Shown here: piece after piece, positions 29,848-38,163 of the stretch | How the letters are laid out: each line of letters begins with the position of its first letter | Position numbering within the stretch: position 1 is the first letter of the stretch | Assembly (NCBI RefSeq): GCF_001654865.1 | Contig: NZ_LXEO01000017.1 | Location: 248,001 to 312,000 of the forward strand | DNA length: 64,000 bases | Origin: Buttiauxella noackiae ATCC 51607 | GTDB lineage: Bacteria; Pseudomonadota; Gammaproteobacteria; Enterobacterales; Enterobacteriaceae | Reading direction: 5' to 3' | Notes under the pieces: generated by a model | Told to the model about the DNA's origin: nothing | The model's input: the letters and a program-made list of their open reading frames with translations, nothing else | The model's database searches: none | Position numbers and translations under genes: made by a program

Positions 29848-30420
29848 ATGACTGAACATGAAAAATTGCTGGCGGGTTTGCATTACAACACTCGCGATCC
29901 TGAGTTGCTCGGGATGTATCACAACGCACGGGCGGTAACCAAACAGCTGGCACAGCTGGATTCTCACGACTTTGAAACCAAACTCACGCTGCTGCGTGAA
30001 ATGCTGGGGGGTTTTGGGGACGAAAGCTGGATTGAATTACCGTTCTGGTGTGACTATGGAAAACACGTCACCATTGGCCGTAACTGCTTTATTAATACCA
30101 ATGTGGTGTTTCTCGACTGCAATACCGTGACGATTGGCGATAACACGTTGGTGGGGCCAAATGTTCAGTTCTACACCCCTGTTCATCCGCTGTCGGCGAA
30201 AGAGCGGCTGACAGGAAATCCCGATTATCCATTCCTGACCAGCGCCAAACCGATTGTCGTTGGCAGCAATGTCTGGATTGGTGGCAATGTGGTTATTTTA
30301 CCGGGTGTGACAATCGGTGATAACACCACCATTGGCGCAGGAAGCATTGTCAGCAAAGATATCCCTGCAGGTGTGCTGGCAATGGGGCAACCATGCAAAG
30401 TAGTGCGGGAGCTTGAGTAA
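29848..30420 (+). CDS. Sugar O-acetyltransferase (maltose acetyltransferase/LacA/NodL type)
   Basis: A 190-residue left-handed beta-helix acetyltransferase with an N-terminal Mac domain (LLAGLHYNTRDPELLGMYHNARAV). The hexapeptide repeats include VTIGRNCFINTNVVF, IGDNTLVGPNVQFYTPVHPL (catalytic His) and IGGNVVILPGVTIGDNTTIGAGSIV. It transfers acetyl from acetyl-CoA to a sugar hydroxyl. It is close to Maa, but paralogues are common in enterics, so I give no symbol. The gene is divergent from yecJ and convergent with the peptide-type ABC operon. Confidence 0.88.
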   Translation: MTEHEKLLAGLHYNTRDPELLGMYHNARAVTKQLAQLDSHDFETKLTLLREMLGGFGDESWIELPFWCDYGKHVTIGRNCFINTNVVFLDCNTVTIGDNTLVGPNVQFYTPVHPLSAKERLTGNPDYPFLTSAKPIVVGSNVWIGGNVVILPGVTIGDNTTIGAGSIVSKDIPAGVLAMGQPCKVVRELE

Positions 30421-30434
30421 GCCCCCGCCATTCA

Positions 30435-31412
30435 TCACGTGTTTTCAAACAACCAACAAGCAACCCGATGTCCTGGTGAAATTTCTTGCATCACCGGGAT
30501 TTGGCTTTGGCATTTATCCATCGCCCTTGGGCAGCGATTGCAAAATTTGCAACCTGGCCAATCGCTCATGGCTCCTGGTAATTCGCCTTTAATACCGCCC
30601 TGATCAAGCATTTGTACATGCGGATCGGCCACCGGGATTGATGCAAGGAGTGCCCGGGTATAGGGATGTGCCGGTTCTGTGTAGAGCGTTTCAGCCGGAG
30701 CTTCCTCAACCAGCGTCCCAAGATACATCACACCAATACGGTCTGAAATATGGCGCACCATGGAGAGATCGTGAGCAATAAACAGATATGTCAGCCCCAG
30801 TGCCTGCTGCAAATCCTGCAAGATATTGACCACCTGCGCCTGAACGGAAACATCCAGTGCCGACAGTGGTTCGTCGCAAAGCACAAACTCAGGGTTTACT
30901 GACAGAGCTCGGGCAATACTTATACGCTGCCGCTGGCCACCACTAAACTCATGCGGGAAGCGGTTTAAGTGTTCCGCTTTTAACCCCACTTTTTCCAACA
31001 GTTCAAGTGTGCGGGTTTCGCGCTGTTTTTTACCATAACCATGGATTTTCATCGGCTCGGCAATTAACTGCGCGACAGTCATACCTGGGTTTAACGATGA
31101 GTATGGATCCTGGAAAATTGCCTGCATGCGGCGGCGCAACGGTTTAAGTTGCTTGTCGCTCATCTTTGCAATGTCCTGGCCTGCAAACTCAATTTCGCCA
31201 TCGGTAATATCAAACAGGCGTAGTACGCTGCGCCCAAGGGTTGATTTACCGCAGCCAGACTCACCCACCAGCCCGTAGGTTTCACCTGGATAGATATCAA
31301 AACTCACGCCATCGACAGCTTTAACCGGTGGCGTTTTATTAAACCAACCCTGTTGGCTATGGAAATATTTGCGTAAGCCCTTTACACGGACTAATGGCTT
31401 AACGTCTTGCAT
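30435..31412 (-). CDS. Peptide-type ABC importer ATP-binding protein (OppF/DppF-like)
   Basis: A 325-residue ATPase with Walker [10 protein letters not shown] near residue 53, FQDPYSSLNP, signature EFSGGQRQRISIARA and Walker B VLCDEPLSALDVS. The C-terminal oligopeptide-ATPase domain carries the cysteine pattern GCKFCNRCPRAMDKC, known to bind iron-sulphur in some relatives. It overlaps the preceding ATPase gene by 14 nt and is last in the five-gene operon. Confidence 0.92.
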   Translation of the reverse strand: MQDVKPLVRVKGLRKYFHSQQGWFNKTPPVKAVDGVSFDIYPGETYGLVGESGCGKSTLGRSVLRLFDITDGEIEFAGQDIAKMSDKQLKPLRRRMQAIFQDPYSSLNPGMTVAQLIAEPMKIHGYGKKQRETRTLELLEKVGLKAEHLNRFPHEFSGGQRQRISIARALSVNPEFVLCDEPLSALDVSVQAQVVNILQDLQQALGLTYLFIAHDLSMVRHISDRIGVMYLGTLVEEAPAETLYTEPAHPYTRALLASIPVADPHVQMLDQGGIKGELPGAMSDWPGCKFCNRCPRAMDKCQSQIPVMQEISPGHRVACWLFENT

Positions 31413-32382
31413 TGTTCACCTCCGAATCCCATAGCCAGCACATTGCCTGATGCCCTTCTCCGGTTTGGTACATGGGAGGCAGGCTGCTGCAACGCTCCAT
31501 GCGCTGCGGGCAACGCTCTGCAAACGGGCAACCAGGTGGAGGGTTGAGTAACCCAGGTGGTGAACCTTCGATAGGTGACAAACGAGCGCTAGCCTCCCCT
31601 GGACGCGGCAACGAAGCCAAAAGCCCGCGAGTATAAGGGTGTGCTGGACGGTAGAAAATATCCTCCACGCTCCCCTGCTCCATCACAAGCCCGCCGTACA
31701 TCACCACCACGCGCGAGCACACCTGCGCCACAACGCCGAGGTCGTGTGTAATCAGCATGATTGCGGTGTCGGTTTGCTGTTGTAACTGTTTTAGCAGGCG
31801 TAAAATCTGCGCCTGAATGGTGACATCCAGTGCGGTTGTTGGCTCATCGGCAATCAGCAACGCCGGGTGGCATGAGAGTGCAATAGCAATCATCACGCGC
31901 TGGCGCATACCGCCACTGAACTCATGCGGATATTGGTTGTAACGCTGCTGCGCATGACTAATCCCCACCTGTTGCAACATGGCAATCGACTTTTCTTTGG
32001 CTGCTTTTTTGCTGAGGTTCTGATTGCGTATCAGGATTTCGCTCATCTGCTTGCCAATGGTCAACACCGGATTAAGCGCAGTCATTGGGTCCTGAAAGAT
32101 CATGGCAATGTCATTGCCACGAATATGGCGCATTTGCTCAGGTGTTTTACGGGCTAAATCTTCGCCCATGAAATGGACATGGCCGCCTACGATTTTACCG
32201 TTGCTACCCAGCAGTTTGAGCACTGATTTACAGGTAACACTCTTACCGCAGCCTGATTCACCAACGATCCCTACCACTTCACCACGTTTGACTGCAAAGC
32301 TTACGCCGCGCACTGCCTTGACTTCCCCTTCACGGGTGAAGAAGGACGTTTGCAGGTTATCGAGTTCCAGTAAGTTATTCAT
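31399..32382 (-). CDS. Peptide-type ABC importer ATP-binding protein (OppD/DppD-like)
   Basis: First of the two ATPases. Walker A is GESGCGKSV, then [23 protein letters not shown] and [13 protein letters not shown]; the C-terminal motif is [16 protein letters not shown] chose ATG 32382 ([15 protein letters not shown], 327 aa), which overlaps the permease stop by 8 nt and has GGAG upstream; the longer reading to 32421 lies within the permease gene. It works with OppF/DppF-like as a heterodimer. Confidence 0.91.
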   Translation of the reverse strand: MNNLLELDNLQTSFFTREGEVKAVRGVSFAVKRGEVVGIVGESGCGKSVTCKSVLKLLGSNGKIVGGHVHFMGEDLARKTPEQMRHIRGNDIAMIFQDPMTALNPVLTIGKQMSEILIRNQNLSKKAAKEKSIAMLQQVGISHAQQRYNQYPHEFSGGMRQRVMIAIALSCHPALLIADEPTTALDVTIQAQILRLLKQLQQQTDTAIMLITHDLGVVAQVCSRVVVMYGGLVMEQGSVEDIFYRPAHPYTRGLLASLPRPGEASARLSPIEGSPPGLLNPPPGCPFAERCPQRMERCSSLPPMYQTGEGHQAMCWLWDSEVNNARR

Positions 32383-33220
32383 CGCGGTTAGCTCCGGGCT
32401 CAAAGGCAGTACGTAAAACATCGCCCAATACGTTAAAACTCAGCACCGTCAGCAAAATAAGAACACCCGGGAACATCGCAAGCCATGTTGCTTCACCAAT
32501 AAAGGATTGCGCGTTGTTGAGCATGCTTCCCCATGAGGCATTTGGCTGCTGCACGCCAAGTCCGAGGAAGCTCAGCGTCGACTCCATCAGGATTGCTGAG
32601 GCGATATTCAGCGTTGCCGCAACCATAATGGTCGGCAAAATATTCGGAATAATATGGCGGGCAATGATGATTAACGGATGCTCACCACATGCACGGGCGT
32701 ACACCACATACTCACGCTCTTTCACCGATAAGGTTTCGGCACGCACCAGGCGTGACATACTCATCCAGGTCAATGCACTGATAATCAAGATGATATTGGC
32801 AATACCCGGCTTTAAATAAGCGTTCAACACCAACAGCAGGAAGAAGGCTGGGATCGACATTAAAATATCAACCACCCGCATCATCAGGTTATCGATGCGC
32901 CCACCAAAATAGCCGCTAACAGTGCCTACCACCGTGCCAATCAACGTTGAAAATAACATTGCCAGAAAACCGACCATTAACGAAATCTGGCCGCCGTATA
33001 AAGCGCGAGTGAAATAGTCTCGTCCATAGTCATCAGTTCCGAACCAGTGTTGTGCATCCGGCGGTGTGAGCCTTGCGGTCAGCGACATCTGGTTTGGATC
33101 CCAGGGACTGAATGTTGCCAGTAATGCCGCGATGCTAAAAATAACCAGAATCAGTAGTGATAATTGAGCTGGACGATTACGTTTCAGGCCATGTTTAACT
33201 TGTTGCCAACGTCTACTCAT
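32375..33220 (-). CDS. Peptide-type ABC importer permease (DppC-like)
   Basis: A 281-residue six-helix permease: LTPPDAQHWFGTDDYGRDYFTR after the first helix, YVVYARACGEHPLIIIARHIIPNILPTI as EAA loop near residue 185, and STLSFLGLGVQQPNASWGSML. It pairs with the DppB-like permease 4 bp upstream. The substrate may be peptides, nickel or opines. Confidence 0.92.
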   Translation of the reverse strand: MSRRWQQVKHGLKRNRPAQLSLLILVIFSIAALLATFSPWDPNQMSLTARLTPPDAQHWFGTDDYGRDYFTRALYGGQISLMVGFLAMLFSTLIGTVVGTVSGYFGGRIDNLMMRVVDILMSIPAFFLLLVLNAYLKPGIANIILIISALTWMSMSRLVRAETLSVKEREYVVYARACGEHPLIIIARHIIPNILPTIMVAATLNIASAILMESTLSFLGLGVQQPNASWGSMLNNAQSFIGEATWLAMFPGVLILLTVLSFNVLGDVLRTAFEPGANRDE

Positions 33221-33224
33221 CGTC

Positions 33225-34178
33225 TTACCTCAACGCCTTAATGCGCGGGTCAGCCACGCGATATAACATGTCAGCCAATAAATTGCCGACGATAAGCATC
33301 AATGAAGAAAGCATGATCATCGCCATGATTAATGGGTAATCCAGGGAAGTTATCGACTGAATCCCCAACAGGCCCATGCCTGGCCAGGAGAAGACGCTTT
33401 CAGTCACATATGCGCCCACCACCAGCTCACCAAATGAGATACCAAAGAGTGTGATAACCGGCAGCAGCACGTTTTTAAGCACATGGCGGAACAGGATCGA
33501 GCGACGTGTAGCACCGTAAGCCAACTGTGTTTGCACATAATCAGCCGACAACTGCGTAATCGTGTTGGAGCGGATATAACGCACGTAATTGGAAAGATTA
33601 TAAAAACTCAGTGCAATGCACGGCAAAATACCGTGACGAACAACGTCAAGCCACGAGTCTTCCATACCAATCGTTCGCATGCCCATACTCGGCAACCAGT
33701 TTAGCTGAACCGAAAACACGGTTATCAGCAAAATACCAAACCAGAAGATAGGCACTGAAATACCGATATAAGCAAACATATTCAGGAAGTGATCAAGCCA
33801 GCGGTGTTTGAAAGCGCCCGCCACTAAGCCCAGCGGGATAGCCAGCACCATAGCCAGAACCAGTGATGCCCCCATCAGACCAAGGGTTGCAGGAATGCGC
33901 TCGGCAATCATAGTTAACACCGGGCGATGGTAAATGAGTGAGTAACCCAAATCCCCTTGCAGCACATTTTTTAGCCACAACAGGTATTGCATAAACATGG
34001 GCTTATCAAGCCCCAGACTGTGCCGGATACGCTCGATATCCTCCGGGCTCATACGCGGAGTAATATAAGCCTGTACCGGGTCGCCGGGTGCCAGTTTGAC
34101 CAGCAAAAACGACACCAGCGAGATGAAGAACAGCATCGGCACCAGTTGGGCCAGGCGTCGTACTAACACGTTGTTCAT
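33225..34178 (-). CDS. Peptide-type ABC importer permease (DppB-like)
   Basis: A 317-residue permease with the N-terminal RLAQLVPMLFFISLVSFLLVKLAPGDP typical of DppB/OppB, the MSPEDIERIRHSLGLDKP segment and the EAA loop TQLAYGATRRSILFRHVLKNVLLPV near residue 220. A REP element follows the binding-protein gene upstream of it. Confidence 0.93.
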   Translation of the reverse strand: MNNVLVRRLAQLVPMLFFISLVSFLLVKLAPGDPVQAYITPRMSPEDIERIRHSLGLDKPMFMQYLLWLKNVLQGDLGYSLIYHRPVLTMIAERIPATLGLMGASLVLAMVLAIPLGLVAGAFKHRWLDHFLNMFAYIGISVPIFWFGILLITVFSVQLNWLPSMGMRTIGMEDSWLDVVRHGILPCIALSFYNLSNYVRYIRSNTITQLSADYVQTQLAYGATRRSILFRHVLKNVLLPVITLFGISFGELVVGAYVTESVFSWPGMGLLGIQSITSLDYPLIMAMIMLSSLMLIVGNLLADMLYRVADPRIKALR

Positions 34179-34203
34179 ACTGCCTCAAAATTGACTCAAG
34201 CAA

Positions 34204-34261
34204 TGTCGGATGACGCTACGCTTATCCGACCTACAACAAGGGCCTCTTAAACGAGACCCTT
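34204..34261. repeat. REP-like element plus hairpin between binding-protein and permease genes
   Basis: GTCGGATGACGCTACGC-TTATCCGAC (34204-34235) is a REP unit. It is followed by a second stem, AGGGCCTC / GAGACCCT (34239-34261 region). This is the third ABC operon in the window with a REP unit directly after its binding-protein gene. Confidence 0.75.
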
Positions 34262-34274
34262 AAAGATAAAGTAA

Positions 34275-35867
34275 TTATTGTTGATAGATCTTCGACCAAT
34301 CCTGGAACATATAAACAGGTTTAGGTTCAGCCTCTTTGGTTCCGGCAAAACGTTTATCGACTGCAACAACCGCATTGGTATAGGCAATTGGGTACCATGC
34401 CATATCGTTTGCAACAGTCTGCTGAATTTGCTTATAGATTTCAGCACGTTTTGTTTTGTCAGTTTCAGTTGCGCCCTGGTTCCACAGCGCATCGAACGCA
34501 GGGTTTTTGTAGTGCGCGTAGTTATAAGCTTCGTTGCTCATGTACAAAGACTTATAGCCATCAGGTTCCATACCCATGATGTAGCCACCCAGACTCAGCT
34601 CATAAGCGGTATTTTTCATATCCAGACTACGTTGCGACATGGCATTGGCATCCAGTGGCATCAGCTCAACCGCAATACCCACGTTTTTCAGCTGTTGTTG
34701 AATATACAGCCCCATGCTTTCCTGAGTTTTATTGCTATTGATGTAGGCGAGGCGCAGTTTCAGATCCGCAGGTGCGCCCGCTTCTTTCAGCAATGCTTTC
34801 GCTTTTTCAATATCGTACTTGTAGGTTTCAACATCATTGGTTTGATACAGCGTATCTGGCGTCAGAATCGATGCGGCAGGTTGCGCATATTCCAGCGAAG
34901 AGAATGCAGCCTGAACCAGTTCATCTTTATTGATGGCATAAGCAATGGCCTGACGCAGCGCCTTGTTCTTCATACTGTCAATATTCTGGTTAAAAGTCAT
35001 ATATGCCAGACGCCCTTCCGGGTAGATAACGAAGTCGAATTTACCGCTGCTTTTCAGACGGTTGACATCCTGAGGGTCAATCATCTTCATATTGATTTCG
35101 CCATTTTGCAGCGCAAGATTGGCAGAGTTGCTGTCTTTAGCAAAACGATAAGTCACCGTGTCCAGCTTCGGCTTGCCGTTCCAGTAATCATCAAAGCGAG
35201 TGAGCGAGTAATACTGCCCGGCGCGATATTCTTTGAATTTGAACGGGCCTGAACCGACTGGAGCATCGTTTTTGGTGCTCTTTTCCAGATCGCCACTGTC
35301 ATTAGCAAACACATGTTCGGGGATTGGGTAAATCTGTACCAGTGTGCCTACAAACGCAGCACTCACCTGCGGCAGAGTAAATTTCACTGTCAGGTCATCA
35401 ATTTTGCTGACCTGAATTGGCTTATCGCCGTACACAAACATGCTGCGGAAGAAGCTGTGCTGCTTCTCATCAAGCAACTTCTTGAAAGTAAACACAACAT
35501 CATCTGCGGTAATGGCCTTGCCATCTTGCCATTTCAGATTCGGTTTGAGTTTTAAGATGTATGAGAGGTTATCTTCTGATGGGGTAAGACTCTCTGCCAG
35601 AGCCCATTCAATTTTATCACCATTGAAGCTATAAAGCGGCGCGTATAGCGTCTGCATAATAGTCAGCGTGGTACGGTCGCTGGCATACAGTGGGTTCATC
35701 GCCAGAGGATCGCCAGTGGTCACGCCAACAATTAAATTGCCGCCATCCTGGGCTGCTTGTTTAGCCGGCGCAGGAGCCGCCGCAGTTTCAGTTTTTGCAT
35801 TATCACAGCCAGAAAGGGCCAGGGCCAAAGAGGCAAACAGCGCAGATAACAACAGGGGTTTACGCAT
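34275..35867 (-). CDS. Peptide-type ABC importer substrate-binding lipoprotein (family 5)
   Basis: A 530-residue family 5 solute-binding protein. The lipoprotein signal ends in the lipobox LALSGC (cysteine 21), so it should be membrane-anchored. Family segments are YAPLYSFNGDKIEWALAESL, LKWQDGKAITADDVVFTFKKLLD and NDAPVGSGPFKFKEY near residue 195. It is the first gene of the operon and defines its specificity, which is not recognisable. A lipoprotein form is less usual among enterobacterial Dpp/Opp proteins. Confidence 0.9.
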   Translation of the reverse strand: MRKPLLLSALFASLALALSGCDNAKTETAAAPAPAKQAAQDGGNLIVGVTTGDPLAMNPLYASDRTTLTIMQTLYAPLYSFNGDKIEWALAESLTPSEDNLSYILKLKPNLKWQDGKAITADDVVFTFKKLLDEKQHSFFRSMFVYGDKPIQVSKIDDLTVKFTLPQVSAAFVGTLVQIYPIPEHVFANDSGDLEKSTKNDAPVGSGPFKFKEYRAGQYYSLTRFDDYWNGKPKLDTVTYRFAKDSNSANLALQNGEINMKMIDPQDVNRLKSSGKFDFVIYPEGRLAYMTFNQNIDSMKNKALRQAIAYAINKDELVQAAFSSLEYAQPAASILTPDTLYQTNDVETYKYDIEKAKALLKEAGAPADLKLRLAYINSNKTQESMGLYIQQQLKNVGIAVELMPLDANAMSQRSLDMKNTAYELSLGGYIMGMEPDGYKSLYMSNEAYNYAHYKNPAFDALWNQGATETDKTKRAEIYKQIQQTVANDMAWYPIAYTNAVVAVDKRFAGTKEAEPKPVYMFQDWSKIYQQ

Positions 35868-36027
35868 TTATTCACGGACTCCGTCTCAATTAGAGACCGC
35901 ATAGTGCACCAGCCATACCCACAATGTAAATAAGTGTAAAACGCATAACGTTATGCGAAAAAGTGCTAAAGAAAAAATTGTGGATATAAAGAGTGATTTC
36001 GTGAGTAAAAAAGCAAATTTCAGACAT

Positions 36028-36055
36028 AAAAAAACCTGCCGCAGCAGGTTTTTTT
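36028..36055 (-). terminator. Rho-independent terminator of azuC/AzuCR
   Basis: On the minus strand AAACCTGC-TGCG-GCAGGTTTTTTT: a strong GC stem followed by a long T-run, 13 bp beyond the azuC stop codon. It matches the short dual-function transcript expected for azuCR. Confidence 0.9.
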
Positions 36056-36067
36056 CAAGCAGGCAGA

Positions 36068-36151
36068 TTAAAACATGCCAGCAGGTGGTACATCTTTAAA
36101 CGTCTTGCAGTATTGCTCGAACATGCTTTTCAGGATTTTGCGCATTTTCAT
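36068..36151 (-). CDS. azuC: Small protein AzuC, encoded by the AzuCR dual-function RNA
   Basis: A 27-residue amphipathic protein, MKMRKILKSMFEQYCKTFKD then VPPAGMF, closely matching E. coli AzuC (28 aa). ATG 36151 has CTGGAG 6-7 nt upstream. In E. coli AzuC associates with the membrane and stimulates the glycerol-3-phosphate dehydrogenase GlpD, and the same RNA (AzuCR/IsrB) base-pairs with mRNAs such as galE and cadA. Position between yecJ and yecR fits the backbone order. The product lacks the final arginine of the E. coli protein. A perfect CRP site lies upstream. Confidence 0.93.
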   Translation of the reverse strand: MKMRKILKSMFEQYCKTFKDVPPAGMF

Positions 36152-36200
36152 TGTGTGCTCCAGTTTTTTTGTTTTGCAGGTGTTGCTCGTTATGCGACTA

Positions 36201-36206
36201 ATAATA
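36201..36206 (-). promoter_or_regulatory. Probable -10 hexamer of azuCR
   Basis: TATTAT on the minus strand between the CRP site and azuC. It would start the RNA near 36195, giving a ~45-nt leader and a transcript of ~165 nt ending at the terminator, comparable to E. coli AzuCR. Confidence 0.5.
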
Positions 36207-36210
36207 TGAC

Positions 36211-36287
36211 ATCCGTCACACAAATCAATAGTTTTGTGATTTGCATCACACATTTTCAGTGTGGATTTTACATATCCGTCACACAAA
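36211..36287. repeat. 14-bp direct repeat flanking the azuC CRP site
   Basis: ATCCGTCACACAAA occurs at 36211-36224 and again at 36274-36287, 63 bp apart (about six helical turns), bracketing the perfect CRP site at 36235-36250. Possibly paired sites for another regulator. Confidence 0.55.
36235..36250. promoter_or_regulatory. CRP site of azuCR
   Basis: TGTGATTTGCATCACA is a perfect TGTGA-N6-TCACA site about 85-100 bp upstream of azuC and ~45 bp upstream of the likely transcription start. It agrees with the known carbon-source and CRP control of azuC in E. coli. Confidence 0.85.
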
Positions 36288-36367
36288 ATGGCTTGCATAT
36301 CCACGACTTAACTGGTTAATTGGCTCAACAATTTTTTAAAACATTATTTTAATTTTGAATTTCACTC

Positions 36368-37786
36368 ATGACTAACTCCCCTTCTCCAGCAGCAAAGCGT
36401 GGCATTTCAGGAATGGCACTCCTGGTCGCCGGTGCTTTTTTCATGGAATTTCTCGACGGGACGGTCATTGCCACCGCGCTGCCGGAAATGGCCCGAACTT
36501 TTGGTGTCGATGCCGTTGATCTGAATATCGGTATGAGTGCCTACTTGCTGACGCTTGCGGTATTGATACCCGCCAGCGGCTGGATTGCTGACCGATTTGG
36601 CGCACGTAAAGTATTCACCCTGGCACTCGGGATCTTCACTTTCGCCTCGGTACTGTGCGGCATCGCAAACACGATTGAGCAGTTTGTCGCGATGCGCATT
36701 TTACAGGGGATCGGAGGTGCGCTGATGGTACCTGTCGGGCGGTTGGCGGTCCTACGCACAACTCCTAAACATTTACTGATCACCGCAATTGCCACCCTCA
36801 CCTGGCCCGCCCTGGTTGCCCCCATTATCGGCCCGCCGCTGGGAGGATTTATCACCAGCTATGCCTCATGGCGTTGGATTTTTTATATCAATTTGCCGCT
36901 TGGGTTAATTGCCATGGCGCTGGCGTGGCGATTGATTCCCGATATTCACGATGATGACCGCCGCCCGTTTGACGGCATTGGTTTTACCGCCACTGCAGTG
37001 GCAATGATTAGCCTGGTGTACGGCCTGGAAATGCTTGGGCAATCGCAAGTTAATACGCTGCCAACCGTAAGCTTGCTGTTATTAGGTGCAGCGGCGCTGT
37101 GGTTCTCACTGTGGCACTTTAAACACGCTAAGCACCCGATGATTCGTCTTGATGCTTTAAAGGTGCAAACCTTTGGTGTGACGATGTACGGGGGCTCTTT
37201 ATTTCGTACATCCATCAGCGCAGTCCCTTTTTTATTACCGTTACTATTCCAGGTCGGTTTCGGAATGGACGCCTTTCATTCGGGTTTACTGGTGTTAGCA
37301 GTCTTCGCCGGAAATCTCGCAATGAAACCTGCAACGACATCATTAATTCGCGCATTAGGTTTCAAGAAATTACTCATTATTAACGGCCTTCTGAACGTCG
37401 CCTCTCTGCTGGCTTGTGCGTTTCTTACTCCACACACCGCAGTTTGGGTGACCATAGCAATACTGTTCTTTGGCGGGATGTTCCGTTCGATGCAGTTTAC
37501 GGGCATAAGCACCCTTGCCTTTTCAGATGTGCCATCTACGCAAATGAGCTACGCCAACACGCTATTTAGTACCGCAACGCAGCTTTCTGTAGGGTTGGGG
37601 ATTACGCTTGGTGCGATAGGTATTCGCCTGGGGGAGAACGTCAGTCAGTGGCTGGATTTAACCGCCATCCCAGGGATTTCTATCAAGATTTCGTTTGTGA
37701 TGATTACGCTTATCTGCCTGGTCGGTCTGTTTGATCTACTGCGTTTACCACACAATGCGGGTAGTAGTGTGTCGAAAAAAAACTAA
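36368..37786 (+). CDS. DHA2-family MFS multidrug exporter (MdtD/EmrB-like)
   Basis: A 472-residue transporter with about 13-14 hydrophobic helices. DHA2 features are FFMEFLDGTVIATALPEMAR in helix 1, the motif A-type loop GWIADRFGARKVF near residue 75, RILQGIGGALMVPVGRL near 112 and the motif C-type APIIGPPLGGFI near 155. Substrate unknown. It is an inserted gene between azuC and yecR. Confidence 0.88.
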   Translation: MTNSPSPAAKRGISGMALLVAGAFFMEFLDGTVIATALPEMARTFGVDAVDLNIGMSAYLLTLAVLIPASGWIADRFGARKVFTLALGIFTFASVLCGIANTIEQFVAMRILQGIGGALMVPVGRLAVLRTTPKHLLITAIATLTWPALVAPIIGPPLGGFITSYASWRWIFYINLPLGLIAMALAWRLIPDIHDDDRRPFDGIGFTATAVAMISLVYGLEMLGQSQVNTLPTVSLLLLGAAALWFSLWHFKHAKHPMIRLDALKVQTFGVTMYGGSLFRTSISAVPFLLPLLFQVGFGMDAFHSGLLVLAVFAGNLAMKPATTSLIRALGFKKLLIINGLLNVASLLACAFLTPHTAVWVTIAILFFGGMFRSMQFTGISTLAFSDVPSTQMSYANTLFSTATQLSVGLGITLGAIGIRLGENVSQWLDLTAIPGISIKISFVMITLICLVGLFDLLRLPHNAGSSVSKKN

Positions 37787-37840
37787 CCCTGTTGCTGGCC
37801 TCAATTACACTTATCTATAGGTCAGGTGTGTGAGGCCATT

Positions 37841-38086
37841 ATGAAGCGCTTATCGATTTACTTATTGCTGATGTTGTCGTTGCCAGGGTCTCAAGCTCTT
37901 GCTGTTGAGATCCAGCCCCTTACTAACCCTTCTTTGCATAACCCTTACCCAAAAACCAGTGCCGTGCAGCAAGACTGGCCGGAGATGATGCCGGAGCAAG
38001 GGATAAACAGTAAGGCTGCCGAACATCAAAGGTGGCCGCAAGAGCCAGTTCCACATTTTAGTGGACGAATAGAAGGATGGCGCTAA
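37841..38086 (+). CDS. Small secreted protein of unknown function
   Basis: An 81-residue product with a clear signal peptide (MKRLSIYLLLMLSLPGSQALA) and a ~60-residue mature part rich in Pro, Trp and charged residues (DWPEMMPEQG, RWPQEPVPHFSGRIEGW). ATG 37841 has GAGG upstream. I do not recognise a family. It is probably periplasmic and lies between an MFS exporter and the convergent uronate isomerase gene. Confidence 0.65.
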   Translation: MKRLSIYLLLMLSLPGSQALAVEIQPLTNPSLHNPYPKTSAVQQDWPEMMPEQGINSKAAEHQRWPQEPVPHFSGRIEGWR

Positions 38087-38122
38087 AAGCGCCAGGCGTT
38101 AAAGCGGTGTTGGCACAAAAAG

Positions 38123-38146
38123 TACGGCCAGCAAAGGCTGGCCGTA
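38123..38146. terminator. Terminator between the small secreted protein and the uronate isomerase gene
   Basis: TACGGCCAG / CTGGCCGTA with a CAAAGG loop. On the minus strand a CTTTTT run follows, so it terminates the isomerase transcript and perhaps both convergent genes. Confidence 0.78.
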
Positions 38147-38163
38147 AGCAATACTAAGAGAGA

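Noticed and set aside
34278-35252. 324-codon plus-strand ORF opposite the peptide-type binding-protein gene
   Set aside because: It lies fully antisense to a well-supported family 5 binding protein and its translation has no domain-like pattern or Shine-Dalgarno.
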